A DNA stretch of 64,000 nt from Gracilibacillus massiliensis (GTDB lineage: Bacteria > Bacillota > Bacilli > Bacillales > Amphibacillaceae): assembly GCF_001458115.1 (NCBI RefSeq), contig NZ_CZRP01000013.1:310001-374000 (forward strand). Reading direction: 5' to 3'. This document shows, piece by piece, positions 1-10,360 of this stretch. The notes beneath the pieces are model-generated. The model worked only from the letters and a program-made list of their open reading frames with translations, had not been told where the DNA came from and did no database searches. The position numbers and the translations under genes are program-made. Numbering within the stretch: position 1 is the first letter of the stretch; each line of letters opens with the position of its first letter.

Positions 1-45
1 GATTGTGGAATAGGCTTTAGTCTTGTTGGTGCTAGTTCAATAAGG

Positions 46-84
46 CAGGACATTACCTGTTATCAAGTAATGCCCTTTCTTTTA
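46..84 (+). terminator. Rho-independent terminator of a gene left of the window
   Basis: A stem GGaCATTAC/GTAATGcCC at about 48-74 is followed by a T-rich run (76-83). The T-run is on the plus-strand side, so it most likely ends a plus-strand gene lying before base 1. The first 107 bases hold no other feature that I can see. Confidence 0.55.
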
Positions 85-107
85 ACAATATTCAAATAGA
101 TCACTAT

Positions 108-1058
108 TTACGAAGCATTATATACAATCGTTTCCCACTGCTGATCGGCTTTCTTTATCGTTTCATTTAAATTGAGATTTAGTTGTTTCAATTGACTGAT
201 TGTTTGATCTACTTTTTGATACATATCACTCACTTGTTCAGCCGATTTATTGATTTTATCCTGGACAAACCAATCCATGATTAAACCATCGAAAAAGTAA
301 TCTGCAAAAGTTAAACCACCTGAAATTTCGATGTTCGCCTTAAATGATTTTCCGATATCATTTAATTCATGGGAAAATTTTCTAAGTAAACGCTGCGCCT
401 CATGTGTGGCACGTTCAGCATCGTCTAAATGACTGTGTTTTAAAGATGTCGAAATGATCCCGCCGCCAAGCATATCAGCCGTTCCCCAGTTTTTTGCACT
501 ATCTAATGAATCAGTTGCCGAGGATAATGCTCGTTTCACTTCTTCTCCAGCTGCAATCGCCTCTGCTACTTCTGATTTCTCATCCTGCATGACACCGAGT
601 TGCTCTAATAAATCTAACGCCTCTTGGCCACTCTGATGATTAGAATCTAGTAAAAGGTGATATTTTTCTTCTAGTAAATTCTGATAACGGACATCAGGCT
701 CACCTAAAGCACGAATCTGTTGATCGAGTTCACCAATATCCTCTTTGACGTCTTCAAGCGATTCCTTTGCCTCTTGATATTGTAATTGTGCTCTGACGAC
801 TTCTTGTTTTTCCTGATCGAGTTTTTCTAACTTCTTACCAGTAACCGTATAAAATAAATTGCTGATACTGATTGATTCTAACTTTTCCACATCTACCTTT
901 TCGTCTTGCAGTCTTTGGTAGCATTCGCTTTTTTGTTTTTCTAATTTCTCTAAATCAACCGACAATTCTTTCCGTTCGTGTTTTAAACGATTGATTTTTC
1001 GTTTTTCCTCTTGAGCTTTTACGATTTTTTGATAAAATGCATCCATTTTTTCTATCAC
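108..1058 (-). CDS. Coiled-coil protein of unknown function
   Basis: This 316-residue protein is rich in Lys, Glu, Gln and Leu. Long heptad-like stretches at about residues 1-60 and 75-150, and again near the C-terminus, predict extended coiled coils. A more hydrophobic central part (about 195-265) carries a Gly-rich stretch MLGGGIISTS and the segment ADYFFDGLIMDWFVQDK. There is no signal peptide and no clear transmembrane helix, so it is probably cytoplasmic. Its start lies 24 bases past the stop of the M48 protease gene on the same strand, so the two may be co-transcribed. I do not recognise a named family, and no function is proposed. Confidence 0.7.
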   Translation of the reverse strand: MIEKMDAFYQKIVKAQEEKRKINRLKHERKELSVDLEKLEKQKSECYQRLQDEKVDVEKLESISISNLFYTVTGKKLEKLDQEKQEVVRAQLQYQEAKESLEDVKEDIGELDQQIRALGEPDVRYQNLLEEKYHLLLDSNHQSGQEALDLLEQLGVMQDEKSEVAEAIAAGEEVKRALSSATDSLDSAKNWGTADMLGGGIISTSLKHSHLDDAERATHEAQRLLRKFSHELNDIGKSFKANIEISGGLTFADYFFDGLIMDWFVQDKINKSAEQVSDMYQKVDQTISQLKQLNLNLNETIKKADQQWETIVYNAS

Positions 1059-1082
1059 CTCTATTACTATATACGAACAGAC

Positions 1083-2231
1083 CTATTGATTCGTTTCACG
1101 ATTTTTTATTTCTTCCTCAATTCGTGCAATTCGGTCGGCAATTGGCGGGTGACTGGAACGTAAAAGTTTGATCCAGAAAGCCGGTGAAATATCTGTTTTC
1201 GATTGTTCTGCTAATTGGCGATAACTTGCTAGTGCGGGTTCCAGGTTTTCCGTTTGTTTTATTGCGTATCGATCTGCTTGTATTTCCATTTGTCGTGAGA
1301 CGAACAACTGAACAGGCTGCATCACCATTAATATGATGACTGTTATAAGCAATAGCTTTGTTAATGATGGTAGTTTATAGGCATCAATCCAATTGTGTGA
1401 GAGTTTTTGAAGTACCAATAAAATGAGCAGACTTAAGACAAGATACAATCCGATTCCCCAGTAAACATGGTGATAAATATAGTGCGCAATCTCATGAGCC
1501 ATAATAAATAGGATCTCGCTAGTTTGCATACCATTTACCGTTGTGTCCCACAAGACAATGCGAGCATGATCAAAAATTCCTGTCACATAAGCGTTATAGG
1601 TAGAGACCTTCTCACTTTTGTTAACGACAAAGATATCTGCATCTTCAACACCTGCCTGCGTAGTTAAATCGACTATACCCTGCTTTAGCTCGCCATTCTC
1701 TAATGAGCTAAAGTCATCAAATAACGGATCGATCAAAATCGGCTGCACAAACATAACAAATAACACAATTGGAATCGATAGTGCCCATAAAATCCATCCC
1801 CATATTGCTGGCCATTTTTTAATAACAAAACTTGTCCCTGCTACGATCACAAATAACGAAACCCAAAATAACCCCGTGCTCAACCAACCTTCGAGTAACC
1901 ATGAGATAAATCCTTGAGTTCGTGTTCCTTCTCTAACACTGAGTATGTACCAGATCACTCGAAGCGGGAAGTGAATGATATAATCTAGTACGATTAAAAA
2001 TGTAGTATACAGGACAAACTTATATCTCTTTTTTTCTAATCGGTTTACGAAGTTTGGATGTTTTACCAGCCATGCTAAAATAAGAAGTTGCAACGGCCAC
2101 ATCGCAAAAAAGAACGCATGGGACATTGCACCATATCTTGAATCACTTAAGGAGTCCAATGGATAGAGGAAATAAAAGTATAGGAAATCTACTGTTAGAT
2201 ATGCTATATATAAGAATAATATTTTTTTCAT
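1083..2231 (-). CDS. M48 family membrane metalloprotease (Ste24/HtpX-like)
   Basis: Integral membrane zinc endopeptidase of 382 residues. The zinc motif HEIAH sits at residues 246-250 and a third ligand is likely Glu316 in the segment RQMEIQAD, the usual M48 arrangement. Four or five hydrophobic segments lie in the first 165 residues and two more flank the catalytic helix (about 258-276 and 292-312), matching the Ste24 type of architecture rather than the shorter HtpX. M48 proteases of this kind cleave membrane or lipidated peptides and help membrane protein quality control; the substrate here is unknown. The gene precedes the coiled-coil gene on the same strand. Family assignment is firm; physiological role is inference. 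Confidence 0.88.
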   Translation of the reverse strand: MKKILFLYIAYLTVDFLYFYFLYPLDSLSDSRYGAMSHAFFFAMWPLQLLILAWLVKHPNFVNRLEKKRYKFVLYTTFLIVLDYIIHFPLRVIWYILSVREGTRTQGFISWLLEGWLSTGLFWVSLFVIVAGTSFVIKKWPAIWGWILWALSIPIVLFVMFVQPILIDPLFDDFSSLENGELKQGIVDLTTQAGVEDADIFVVNKSEKVSTYNAYVTGIFDHARIVLWDTTVNGMQTSEILFIMAHEIAHYIYHHVYWGIGLYLVLSLLILLVLQKLSHNWIDAYKLPSLTKLLLITVIILMVMQPVQLFVSRQMEIQADRYAIKQTENLEPALASYRQLAEQSKTDISPAFWIKLLRSSHPPIADRIARIEEEIKNRETNQ

Positions 2232-2305
2232 AAGTTTTCTCCATTTTTATTAAAGTCTCAACATCTATTATCATCATTATACATGTATCACACTATAAAA
2301 TTTTT

Positions 2306-2338
2306 CAAAAAACCTCTTATCGCCTTTGATAAGAGGTT
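2306..2338 (-). terminator. Terminator after lplJ
   Basis: Perfect stem CCTCTTATC/GATAAGAGG with a 6-base loop, followed on the minus strand by a run of T (the A-run at 2306-2312 on plus). It directly follows the lplJ stop codon. Confidence 0.85.
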
Positions 2339-2344
2339 TGAATA

Positions 2345-3340
2345 TTAATAAATTAATCCAAGGAAATCTTCTTTTGTAATTTTACCAAGATAGTGTGAAA
2401 CGTCTAACTCACTTAATACTTCGTTTATTGCTGCTCGTTCATAACGTACCCCTTTTAATTTTTCTTCTAATTCTTTGACATCTCCCACACCAAAGAAATC
2501 ACCGTAGATCGTACATTGCTCGATGATTCCTTTATGAACATCTAAGCGCACATCTACTAAACCACCATCAAACTTATGGGAATGCTGAATATTAAATTTC
2601 GGGGATTTCCCATAGTTCCAATCCCATTGTTGGTAACGTTCTTTTGATAGTTGGTGAATGTTGTCCCAATCTTGATCTGTTAACACATATTGCGGGACGT
2701 CTTCCACATTCTCTACTTCAAAAACATGTTTTAAAATATGTGCTTTTAAATCATCCATCGATAGCTTTTCTTCCATAAATTCTGAAATATTAGCTACTCG
2801 ACTGCGGATTGATTTAATACCTTTTGATTTAATTTTTTCTGTTTTTACGTTTAAAGAACGTACGACATTTTCGATTTCCGAATCATACATCAACGTACCA
2901 TGACTAAACATACGTCCTTTCGTAGTGAACTGGGCATTACCAGAGATTTTACGTCCATCTGCGAGAAGGTCGTTTCTACCTTTTAGTTCAGCTGGTACTC
3001 CTAATTTCTTTAAAGCTTCCACTACAGGCTCTGTGAATTTTGCAAAATTATGAAAACTGTCACCATCATCTTTTGTGATAAAGCTAAAGTTCAAGTTACC
3101 TTCATCATGATAGACAGCTCCTCCACCAGATAAGCGGCGAACTACTTTTATACCATTTTCATCGACGTAATCGGTATTAATTTCCTCTACTGTGTTTTGA
3201 TTCTTTCCGATGATGATCGATGGTTGATTAATATAAAATAATAAATATGTATCTTCTTCCCCAAACTTCTTGAGCACATACTCTTCTATTGCCAAATTTA
3301 TCTGTGGATCTATAATCCCTTTATTATCAATAAATTTCAT
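2345..3340 (-). CDS. lplJ: Lipoate-protein ligase LplJ
   Basis: ATP-dependent ligase that activates free lipoate to lipoyl-AMP and attaches it to lipoyl domains such as GcvH or the E2 subunits of 2-oxoacid dehydrogenases. The 331-residue length, the signature RRLSGGGAVYHDEGNLNFSF (about residue 68 on) and the motif GRKISGNAQ, which holds the catalytic lysine, are diagnostic of the LplA/LplJ family. A C-terminal accessory domain (about 250-331) is present, so the enzyme is full length. It is monocistronic, ends at its own terminator and is divergent from the small yhfH gene. In B. subtilis lplJ (yhfJ) also sits in the yhf cluster close to yhfH, so the neighbourhood is conserved. Confidence 0.93.
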   Translation of the reverse strand: MKFIDNKGIIDPQINLAIEEYVLKKFGEEDTYLLFYINQPSIIIGKNQNTVEEINTDYVDENGIKVVRRLSGGGAVYHDEGNLNFSFITKDDGDSFHNFAKFTEPVVEALKKLGVPAELKGRNDLLADGRKISGNAQFTTKGRMFSHGTLMYDSEIENVVRSLNVKTEKIKSKGIKSIRSRVANISEFMEEKLSMDDLKAHILKHVFEVENVEDVPQYVLTDQDWDNIHQLSKERYQQWDWNYGKSPKFNIQHSHKFDGGLVDVRLDVHKGIIEQCTIYGDFFGVGDVKELEEKLKGVRYERAAINEVLSELDVSHYLGKITKEDFLGLIY

Positions 3341-3499
3341 CTATCAACAACACTCCTTTATATTTTTCTCATTAACTATCAGTATAAAAGATCAACGTTG
3401 ATAAAACAATTTTTTGAAATTGTACTAATACAAAGTATTGATTTTTTTATTTTGTTATAATACAATATTCGTACGACACTCTTTTGGGAGGGTATCAGA

Positions 3500-3628
3500 A
3501 TGATCAACATCTTAGAATTCTTTCGCAACATTCCCAGAAAAAAGTGTGACAAGTGCGGAAATGATATTGTAGAACAAGCAGACTGTTATCATAACACCTG
3601 TGATAACTGCAGTCATCCCGCCATTTAA
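3500..3628 (+). CDS. yhfH: YhfH family small zinc-binding peptide
   Basis: This 42-residue protein starts MINILEFFRNIPRKKC. Two pairs of cysteines (CDKC near the middle and CDNC near the end), plus a further Cys and two His, indicate a treble-clef or zinc-ribbon fold. The ribosome site GGGAGG lies about 8 bases before the ATG, and a TATAAT box is seen at 3456-3461. Size, the N-terminal EFFRN(I/L)P pattern and the position next to lplJ match the YhfH family of Bacillaceae, whose function is unknown. Family membership is recognised from memory of the pattern; the zinc binding is inferred. Confidence 0.72.
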   Translation: MINILEFFRNIPRKKCDKCGNDIVEQADCYHNTCDNCSHPAI

Positions 3629-3746
3629 CCTGTTAATGTCTTTTACACCCATATCTTTCGTTTCTTTCATCCTTCTTATCCTGCTGAACAAGGATGATGA
3701 ACATTCCCATCCAATTAATCGAGATATATGTGAAAGACAGACACCT

Positions 3747-3775
3747 GCAGCTAATTATTAGCTGCTTTTTTTTGT
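3747..3775 (+). terminator. Terminator after yhfH
   Basis: Perfect stem GCAGCTAA/TTAGCTGC with a 3-base loop followed by eight T. The bases between the yhfH stop and this site hold no other recognisable gene. Confidence 0.8.
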
Positions 3776-3786
3776 GTATTTTTATA

Positions 3787-3820
3787 TAAAAAAAGCAGAG
3801 AAACATGTTGTTACTCTGCT
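3787..3820 (-). terminator. Terminator of the hemEHY operon
   Basis: Stem AGCAGAG/CTCTGCT that overlaps the hemY stop codon, followed on the minus strand by seven T. It marks hemY as the last gene of the haem operon. Confidence 0.8.
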
Positions 3821-5205
3821 AAGAAATTCATTATTTTATCTGCTGCTGCTTCGCCTTGATCGATACAGTCTGGAATGCCGATACCACGATATGGACTGCC
3901 CGCTACGAATACACCCGGAAGGTGATTAGCTAAGCCGTTTTCTAATTGTTCGACTCGTTGCTTATGTCCGATTCGATACTGTGGCATTGCATTTTTCCAA
4001 CGAGACACAACAGTGAATAAAGGTTTTTCATCTATTTTCATAATCTTATTTAAATCATGCAATACAAGCTCTTCTAAAGATTCATCAGAAAGGTCTACAA
4101 TGTCCTCGTCACCAGGACGCCCAACATAACAGCGCAATAATGCTTTTCCTTCCGGTGCCGCTGTTTCTGGCCACTTCTTGTGGGTCCAGGTACATGCGGT
4201 GATTCGATAATTGCTATTACGTGATACAACAAAACCAGTTCCATCGATATCCTCTTTAATGGCGGATTGGTCAAAAGCTAACGCCACATTTGCGACTGAA
4301 GTAGCTTTCATATCCGCTAATTCTGAGACAAAATCATAAGACTTTAGCATCTGTTTCATAACAGGATATGGGGTAGCAATTAACACGGCATCACTTTGCA
4401 GTTCCTTACCATTTTCCAGTGTTAATTGGTAACCATCTTCTTTTTTCGAAATTTCCTTAACCTCTGTTTGCTTTGACACTACTTCACCTAAAGCATCTTC
4501 TAATGCATCAACTAATGTCTGTAATCCACCAGTAATACTATAAAACATACTTCGTTTTTTTGCTGGTGTCTGTGGTGGAGCTGGCATTGTTTTTTGCAAT
4601 CCTTTAATCAGACTGCCATATTCCTGTTCTAATTGATAGAAATTTGGAAAGGTGGCCATCAAACTTAGATCGTCCATATCTCCTGCATAAATACCAGACA
4701 GTAATGGTTCAATTAAGTTTTCAACGACTTCATCACCTAAACGTCTTCTAAAGAATTTGCCTAATGATTGGTCTTCAGCTGGTTCACCTTTTGGTTTGAC
4801 AAAATCTAGTCCTGCTCGTAATTTACCAGTAAAACTGAATAGACTAGAGTTTAGAAATGGCTTTACTTGTGTTGGAATCCCCATAAAGGAACCTTGTGGC
4901 ATTGAATGAAGCTCATCTTCAACTAAAATGTAGGATTTACCTGTTCCATTCTTGACAAGCTTATCTCCAATACCTACGTCTTGTGCAAGGCGTTCAGCAG
5001 ATTGCTTTCGAATTAAAAAGGAATCCGGACCACGTTCAATCGTAAATCCATCCCGACGTTCTGTATCAATTTTCCCGCCTAGGCGGTTACCAGCCTCCAA
5101 CAATTGCAGATGGTAGTCCAAGCCTTCTTCCTTTATCTTTTTATTTAAATAATAAGCGGCAGTAAGCCCTGCAATACCGCCGCCTATAATCGTTATGTTT
5201 TTCAT
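3811..5205 (-). CDS. hemY: Coproporphyrinogen III oxidase (HemY/CgoX)
   Basis: FAD-dependent oxidase of the Firmicute coproporphyrin pathway; it converts coproporphyrinogen III to coproporphyrin III with oxygen. The dinucleotide motif [13 protein letters not shown] is at the N-terminus (about 7-19), and a C-terminal segment with [16 protein letters not shown] completes the FAD fold of the amine-oxidase-like family. The length of 464 residues is normal. The start codon overlaps the hemH stop by 4 bases (ATGA), so translation is coupled. In this pathway the product goes to ferrochelatase HemH/CpfC and then to HemQ, which is not in the window. The older name protoporphyrinogen oxidase reflects homology, not the likely main substrate. 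Confidence 0.95.
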   Translation of the reverse strand: MKNITIIGGGIAGLTAAYYLNKKIKEEGLDYHLQLLEAGNRLGGKIDTERRDGFTIERGPDSFLIRKQSAERLAQDVGIGDKLVKNGTGKSYILVEDELHSMPQGSFMGIPTQVKPFLNSSLFSFTGKLRAGLDFVKPKGEPAEDQSLGKFFRRRLGDEVVENLIEPLLSGIYAGDMDDLSLMATFPNFYQLEQEYGSLIKGLQKTMPAPPQTPAKKRSMFYSITGGLQTLVDALEDALGEVVSKQTEVKEISKKEDGYQLTLENGKELQSDAVLIATPYPVMKQMLKSYDFVSELADMKATSVANVALAFDQSAIKEDIDGTGFVVSRNSNYRITACTWTHKKWPETAAPEGKALLRCYVGRPGDEDIVDLSDESLEELVLHDLNKIMKIDEKPLFTVVSRWKNAMPQYRIGHKQRVEQLENGLANHLPGVFVAGSPYRGIGIPDCIDQGEAAADKIMNFLAE

Positions 5206-6137
5206 GACTGATCATCACTTTGCAGTTTTTCAAGAACTACTCCTGCTAAAGTTTCAATAAACAATGGTTCAACGTTTGGCATTGGTGGTCGATAATAGTC
5301 TGCACCAATTTCCTCACAAACCACCTTACATTCGTAATCATTGTCATACAATACTTCTAAGTGATCAGCAACAAAACCAACAGGTGCATAAATGAATGAG
5401 CGGTAACCTTTTTGTTCAAAAAGATCTCTCGTTAAATCTTGCACATCTGGTCCTAACCATGGATCAGGCGTGTTGCCTTCACTTTGCCAACCAATTTCAA
5501 CATTTGGAATACCTGTTTGTTGCTGAATCAATTCAGCAGTTCGTTCTAATTGTTTTGGATATGGATCACCATTTTGTAAAATTTTCTCTGGTAAACTATG
5601 GGCAGACACAACAAGAACTGCTTTATCCTTATCCTCAATCTTTTGATACTCCTGCTTAATGGCATCAGACCAATAGCTGATGAAGCCTTCTGCATCATAC
5701 CAGCTTTCGACAGACTGAATCGCGATATCATACTTTTCTGCTTCTTCTTGTGCTCTGCCGTTATAGGACTTGACACTGAAGGTAGAATAATGAGGTGCCA
5801 ATACAATCGAAATCGCTTCTTTAATACCATCTTGAGCCATTTGTTCTACTGCATCCTCGATAAAAGGTTCAATGTGTTTTAAGCCAAGATAGTAGACAAA
5901 TTCAACCTCATCTTGTTTTTCGTTAAGCTGCTTTTCAAGTGCTGTTGCCTGCTCTTTTGTAATACGTGCTAAAGGTGAAATACCACCAATCGCCTGATAA
6001 CGTTCGGTTAAGTCATTCAACATTTCTTGGGTTGGTTTGCGGCCACGACGAATATGGGTATAATAACGTTCAATATCCGCTTCTTGGTAAGGTGTTCCAT
6101 ATGCCATTACGAGTAATCCTACTTTTTTCTTTGCCAT
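5202..6137 (-). CDS. hemH: Coproporphyrin ferrochelatase (HemH/CpfC)
   Basis: Inserts Fe(II) into coproporphyrin III to give coproheme. The 311-residue size equals that of the B. subtilis enzyme. His180 in SAHSLPEK and Glu261 in ADHLEVLYD correspond to the conserved metal-site pair (His183/Glu264 in B. subtilis). No transmembrane or iron-sulfur C-terminal extension is present, as expected for the soluble monomeric Firmicute type. It lies 20 bases after hemE and overlaps hemY by 4 bases in the operon hemE-hemH-hemY. Confidence 0.95.
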   Translation of the reverse strand: MAKKKVGLLVMAYGTPYQEADIERYYTHIRRGRKPTQEMLNDLTERYQAIGGISPLARITKEQATALEKQLNEKQDEVEFVYYLGLKHIEPFIEDAVEQMAQDGIKEAISIVLAPHYSTFSVKSYNGRAQEEAEKYDIAIQSVESWYDAEGFISYWSDAIKQEYQKIEDKDKAVLVVSAHSLPEKILQNGDPYPKQLERTAELIQQQTGIPNVEIGWQSEGNTPDPWLGPDVQDLTRDLFEQKGYRSFIYAPVGFVADHLEVLYDNDYECKVVCEEIGADYYRPPMPNVEPLFIETLAGVVLEKLQSDDQS

Positions 6138-6157
6138 GATGAATATGCATCCTCTCT

Positions 6158-7189
6158 TTATCGTTGTGAATATTGATGAACAAATTCAGTTAGTTTTTTG
6201 AGTCGATCTGGACTAATTTCAGGTGTTACTCCATGTCCTAAATTAAATATGTGACTTGGATGTTTTTTACCTTCGTCAATAATTTGTTTTGTTTTTTCTT
6301 CAACAACTTGCCAGTCCGATAACAAAAAGGCTGGATCCAGGTTACCCTGAAGTGCTTTTGTAACATCTAAATCACGTGCTTCGGCAATTGACATTCTCCA
6401 ATCAAGTCCAATTACGTCTACGGGTAAGTCATTCCATTCATTGATAAGATGACTAGCCCCTACCCCAAACGTAATTAACGGTACATTTGTTTCACGTAAT
6501 TCACTGAAAATACGATTCATAATCGGTTTAATGTAGGTGCGATAATCTGTTACATTTAATGCTCCTACCCATGAATCGAAAATTTGAATTGCCTGTGCTC
6601 CGGCATTTACCTGGGCTTTAACGTACGTAATCGTCATGTCGGCTAATTTATCCATTAGCATAAACCATGCTTTTGAATCACTATACATTAATGCTTTCGT
6701 CTTATGATAATTCTTAGATGGCCCACCTTCAATCATATAACTTGCCAGTGTAAAAGGTGCACCACTGAAACCGATCAAAGGTACGTTCAATTGTTCTTTT
6801 GTTAAGAGGCGAATTGTGTCCATTACATATGGGACATCGCTTTCTGGATCGATTGTTCCTAATTTCTCAACATCACGAAGAGAAGTAATTGGGTTATCAA
6901 TCACTGGACCGATTCCTGATTTGATTTCGACATCGACTCCAATAGCTGGTAATGGTGACATGATATCCTTATATAGGACTGCCGCATCTACATCATACAT
7001 TTCAACTGGTAATCGAGTTACATAGGCACAAAGTTCTGGTTGATGTGTAATTTCAAATAAAGAATATTTCTTTTTTAACTCTCGATATTCTTTCTGCGAT
7101 CTACCCGCTTGTCGCATATACCAGACAGGCGTGTAGTCTGTTTCTTCTCCTCTGAATGCTTTTAAAATTGTATCATTGAATTTTGTCAT
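6158..7189 (-). CDS. hemE: Uroporphyrinogen decarboxylase
   Basis: Decarboxylates the four acetate side chains of uroporphyrinogen III to give coproporphyrinogen III. Signature 1 is visible near the N-terminus ([10 protein letters not shown], about residues 22-31) and the second conserved region as [17 protein letters not shown] (about 139-155). The 343-residue length is normal for the family. An AAGGGTG ribosome site precedes the ATG. It is the first gene of the haem operon. The 128-base gap to pbpF upstream must hold the promoter, but no strong box stood out to me. Confidence 0.95.
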   Translation of the reverse strand: MTKFNDTILKAFRGEETDYTPVWYMRQAGRSQKEYRELKKKYSLFEITHQPELCAYVTRLPVEMYDVDAAVLYKDIMSPLPAIGVDVEIKSGIGPVIDNPITSLRDVEKLGTIDPESDVPYVMDTIRLLTKEQLNVPLIGFSGAPFTLASYMIEGGPSKNYHKTKALMYSDSKAWFMLMDKLADMTITYVKAQVNAGAQAIQIFDSWVGALNVTDYRTYIKPIMNRIFSELRETNVPLITFGVGASHLINEWNDLPVDVIGLDWRMSIAEARDLDVTKALQGNLDPAFLLSDWQVVEEKTKQIIDEGKKHPSHIFNLGHGVTPEISPDRLKKLTEFVHQYSQR

Positions 7190-7317
7190 TTTTTATCACC
7201 CTTTTTTACCATTCCATTCTACTATAGAAGTTTTGGCCTATCCTGTATAGTATTTTCAAAAAATGTTCACTAAATTGTAATTATTATAACTAAAAAGTAA
7301 TTGTAAATAGTTACTGG

Positions 7318-9501
7318 TCAAAAGTCAATCTTTAAGGACGCGATATTAGAAGGTTCTCCTTCCTTGTTTGTAAGTGGATTATATGGAACCACATAATACT
7401 CTCCTGTATTAAAAACATTGATTCGATCTATTTTATAGGAACCTTGCCCTTCTACTTCACCAATCAATTGCTCTCCTTCAGCAGTTTGTTCATAGATACG
7501 ATAAATAATTCTCTTATCGTCAGCAGGAGTCCAATTTAAGACGCCATTAAATATCGAAAAACCTCCGAATTGAATCGTCGCTGTTAAGTCTTCAATGACT
7601 GGTAATTCAATTGGTTCCGGCAAATCCTCGACATCATCCGGTATAGTGAATTCTTCTGTAAGTGGTACTTGTTTATCAATCTCTGTTAAGATCGATTTTG
7701 TTAATCGAACCGAAGCCTCTGAACCAATTGTTAGATAGTTATCTTTTGTTGCAGATTCATAACCAATCCATGATGTCACCACATATTCAGGTGTCATCCC
7801 AGAAAACCATGCATCTTTCACAGCTCCATCGACCTTTGGATGTTGAGTAGAGCCTGTTTTACCTGCTAATGCTTTTGGGTAATCTCCAGCTTGTGCAGTT
7901 CCTTCCTTAACTACGGCTTCCAACATCCGTAGCATATTCCAAGAAGTTTGCGAATTAAACACAGTTGTTTTCTCTCGTTGTTTTGATTGCAGACGATCTT
8001 GATCACGATCATACACCGCTGCAATACTACTGGAATCGACCCATTCTCCATGATGAATAAAGGTGCGGTAGCCTTCTGTTACTTGAATTGGAGTAAGTCC
8101 TGTTTCAAGTCCTCCTAATGCTATTGCTAACCCATTATCCTTTATATTTAGATTCATTTTTTCCAAAATCGATTTACTATACTCGATGCCTATTTGATCT
8201 AGCAACCATACAGCAGGAGCATTTTTCGACTCTACAACTGCTTGATACTGCGTCACCTCGCCATCATAATCACCATCAGCATTACCTACTCGGTAACCGT
8301 CATAATCAATATCTTGATCAGGGATCAGATCATAGGGTGAATATTTCCCTAATTGCATTGCTGGTCCATATACAGCTAGTGGTTTAATCACGGAACCTGG
8401 TTGTTTTTTGGTAATAAGATGGTTGGTATCATTCAACTCGAAATCTCGACCCGCTATTAATGCTCGCAGTTTGCCTGTTTCTTGTTCCATTAATACAAAA
8501 CTACCATCGATCGACTGATTCGATCCGTGAAAAAAATCACTCTTTTGCAACTGATTGTACGCAATTTTTTGGGCAGTGGAATCGATATTGACATGTATCG
8601 TATAACCACCTCTTTTTAGCGCTTCTCGACTTAAGCCATAGGATTGTTCTACTTCCTCCAATACATAGGCGAAGTAGTCATCCAACCATGGATCTCTTTC
8701 TTCTTTTTGTGATTGCAGGTCGATCGATGTTGCTTGTAAATCAAGCATTTCTTCCGTTGAAATAGTACCATTGTTAGCCATTTGCTGTAATACAAGGTCT
8801 CGTCGTTGCTTAGCCGCTTCAAGATCGTTATGTGGACTGTATGTATTTGGCGCTTTCACCATTGCAGCTAATAATGCACCCTCTTCTACATTTAAATCCT
8901 CAATATCTTTCCCAAAAAAATATTCTGCTGCCGTTCCTACCCCGTAAATGCCATGTGCAAGGTAAATTTCGTTTAAATATAATTCCAATATATGAGATTT
9001 ACTATAATTGCGCTCTAAATAAATCGATGCCATTACTTCTTTCGTTTTTCGCATCCATGTTTTATCATTAACTAAAAAGAGGTTTTTAGCCAATTGTTGG
9101 GTAATTGTACTAGCACCCTCCACTTTACTCATTGCTAATATATCACGGTAAACAGCGCGTGCAACAGCAGGAAAAGAAATACCCGCATGTTCATAGAAAC
9201 GCTGATCTTCCATGGCAATAAATGCTTCTTCGACATGGTCCGGAATTTGCTCGATCGTCACATAGTCTCTGTTTTCGGTATATAGCTTTCCAATTACTGT
9301 TCCATCTTCTGCTACAACAGTAGAAGCAGCAGGTAAAATAACTGCCTTTTCATCAAAAATAAAGCGTCCGCCAAAAATAATAAAAAGATAACCTAATACC
9401 GATAACAACAACATTGCCGACACTGTAATAGTGATCCATTTATATCGTTTTATCCAACTCCATGCAGACCGAAGCACTGATAGTAGCTTCTCTTTTTCCA
9501 A
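7318..9501 (-). CDS. pbpF: Class A penicillin-binding protein (PbpF, PBP2c-like)
   Basis: Bifunctional peptidoglycan synthase of 727 residues. An N-terminal membrane anchor spans about 23-45. The GT51 glycosyltransferase domain contains the catalytic Glu98 in AMEDQRFYEH and the motif GASTITQQLAKN (129-140). The transpeptidase domain has SVIK (Ser370, Lys373), SKN (425-427) and KTG (548-550). A fibronectin-III-like tail covers about 635-727. The start is TTG, preceded by AAGGTGG. In B. subtilis pbpF also neighbours hemE and hmoB and is expressed mainly during sporulation; expression here is not shown. The enzyme works on the outer face of the membrane during wall or spore cortex synthesis. Confidence 0.92.
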   Translation of the reverse strand: MEKEKLLSVLRSAWSWIKRYKWITITVSAMLLLSVLGYLFIIFGGRFIFDEKAVILPAASTVVAEDGTVIGKLYTENRDYVTIEQIPDHVEEAFIAMEDQRFYEHAGISFPAVARAVYRDILAMSKVEGASTITQQLAKNLFLVNDKTWMRKTKEVMASIYLERNYSKSHILELYLNEIYLAHGIYGVGTAAEYFFGKDIEDLNVEEGALLAAMVKAPNTYSPHNDLEAAKQRRDLVLQQMANNGTISTEEMLDLQATSIDLQSQKEERDPWLDDYFAYVLEEVEQSYGLSREALKRGGYTIHVNIDSTAQKIAYNQLQKSDFFHGSNQSIDGSFVLMEQETGKLRALIAGRDFELNDTNHLITKKQPGSVIKPLAVYGPAMQLGKYSPYDLIPDQDIDYDGYRVGNADGDYDGEVTQYQAVVESKNAPAVWLLDQIGIEYSKSILEKMNLNIKDNGLAIALGGLETGLTPIQVTEGYRTFIHHGEWVDSSSIAAVYDRDQDRLQSKQREKTTVFNSQTSWNMLRMLEAVVKEGTAQAGDYPKALAGKTGSTQHPKVDGAVKDAWFSGMTPEYVVTSWIGYESATKDNYLTIGSEASVRLTKSILTEIDKQVPLTEEFTIPDDVEDLPEPIELPVIEDLTATIQFGGFSIFNGVLNWTPADDKRIIYRIYEQTAEGEQLIGEVEGQGSYKIDRINVFNTGEYYVVPYNPLTNKEGEPSNIASLKIDF

Positions 9502-9608
9502 ACGGTTACACCACCTTTCTTCTAAATTTCGACAATAGTTTTATTTTATCATAGAATGGAAGAAAGAGACGAATGTTATAATTATGAGAAGAATGGAGGA
9601 GATAAATT

Positions 9609-10088
9609 ATGAAAGCTTATATGACGAATGGGACCTATCCATTTTTAGAAACGTTAAAAGAAAAGCACAGTCTCTCAACTTTTCTCCTTATGCACAATGG
9701 TGTGAAAACTGTTGCCTATTATGAAGATACAAAACCGTCTATATTTGAATCGAGTAGAAATTACCATGTTCTTGAACATTTAGGTACTTTAACAGAGATA
9801 GCTTTTAGCAGCTTATCCCATCTCCCTGTTACAGAGGAAGGGAAACCAATTTTTGAGATGGACTTCAAACAAAAAGTAAAGGAACTCGCTCTTGTTGAAG
9901 GAGTGATTGCCGCGAGAATTTTAAAGCCAGAACGTGGTCACTCTTATATCTTATTAGTGGAATGGCAGGAACAGAAGTATTTTCAAAAATGGAAAAACAC
10001 AGAACCTTTACCTAATAAGAAAAAGGATTCCTATATTTCTGGGGATGTCTATACAGAGACTTTCGACGTTGGAGAAGAGGAAGAATAA
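9609..10088 (+). CDS. hmoB: Heme-degrading monooxygenase HmoB (YhgC-like)
   Basis: The 159-residue protein carries an antibiotic-biosynthesis-monooxygenase-like ferredoxin fold in its C-terminal half, with the family pattern VEGVIAARILKPERGHSYILL followed by WQEQKYFQKWKNT. Size and gene order next to pbpF and hemE match HmoB of B. subtilis (166 residues), which opens the haem ring and releases iron. A good ribosome site (GGAGGA) and a possible -10 box TATAAT (about 9575) precede the ATG. It is divergent from pbpF. Its closeness to the haem biosynthesis operon suggests balancing of haem supply and turnover, which is inference. No Fur box was recognised. Confidence 0.82.
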   Translation: MKAYMTNGTYPFLETLKEKHSLSTFLLMHNGVKTVAYYEDTKPSIFESSRNYHVLEHLGTLTEIAFSSLSHLPVTEEGKPIFEMDFKQKVKELALVEGVIAARILKPERGHSYILLVEWQEQKYFQKWKNTEPLPNKKKDSYISGDVYTETFDVGEEEE

Positions 10089-10091
10089 AAA

Positions 10092-10290
10092 CTCATCGGG
10101 ATTCCTATTGATGTTTTTTGCTTTTTTGCCGATGAGATCGCTCCTCGTCGGGATTTCAATCTATGTTTTCTGTTTTTTCCCGATGAGATCGCTTCTCGTC
10201 GGGATTTCGATCGATGTTTTCTGCTTTTTTGCCGATTAGATCGCTCCTCGTCGGGATTTCGATCGATGTTTTTTGGTGTTTTCCGATGAC
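10092..10290. repeat. Tandem repeat, about four units of about 51 bp
   Basis: Four imperfect units, each with the core CTCGTCGGGATTTCGATCGA then TGTTTTCTGCTTTTT and CCGATGAGATCG. The first unit is the most diverged and begins right after the hmoB stop codon. The unit is 51 bp, divisible by three, so spurious repetitive open frames arise on both strands. I see no start site or coding logic and treat it as an intergenic repeat. Confidence 0.85.
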
Positions 10291-10321
10291 ATTCAAATTG
10301 CGAAAAGAACATAATTTTTAA

Positions 10322-10354
10322 AATATAAAAGAGGCTGATGCGCAATCAGCCTCT
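10322..10354 (-). terminator. Bidirectional terminator between hmoB and the thioredoxin gene
   Basis: Stem GAGGCTGAT/ATCAGCCTC with a short GCGCA loop, T-run on the plus side and A-run on the other. It can end both the minus-strand thiol oxidoreductase gene and plus-strand transcripts from hmoB. Confidence 0.85.
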
Positions 10355-10360
10355 TTTTAA

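Noticed and set aside
5396-5882. Open frames opposite and within hemH
   Set aside because: They are inside a well-conserved ferrochelatase gene and lack ribosome sites.
10049-10345. Repetitive basic protein on the minus strand across the 51-bp tandem repeat
   Set aside because: It is produced by the repeat unit being a multiple of three, has no ribosome site and runs through the terminator and into the hmoB end.
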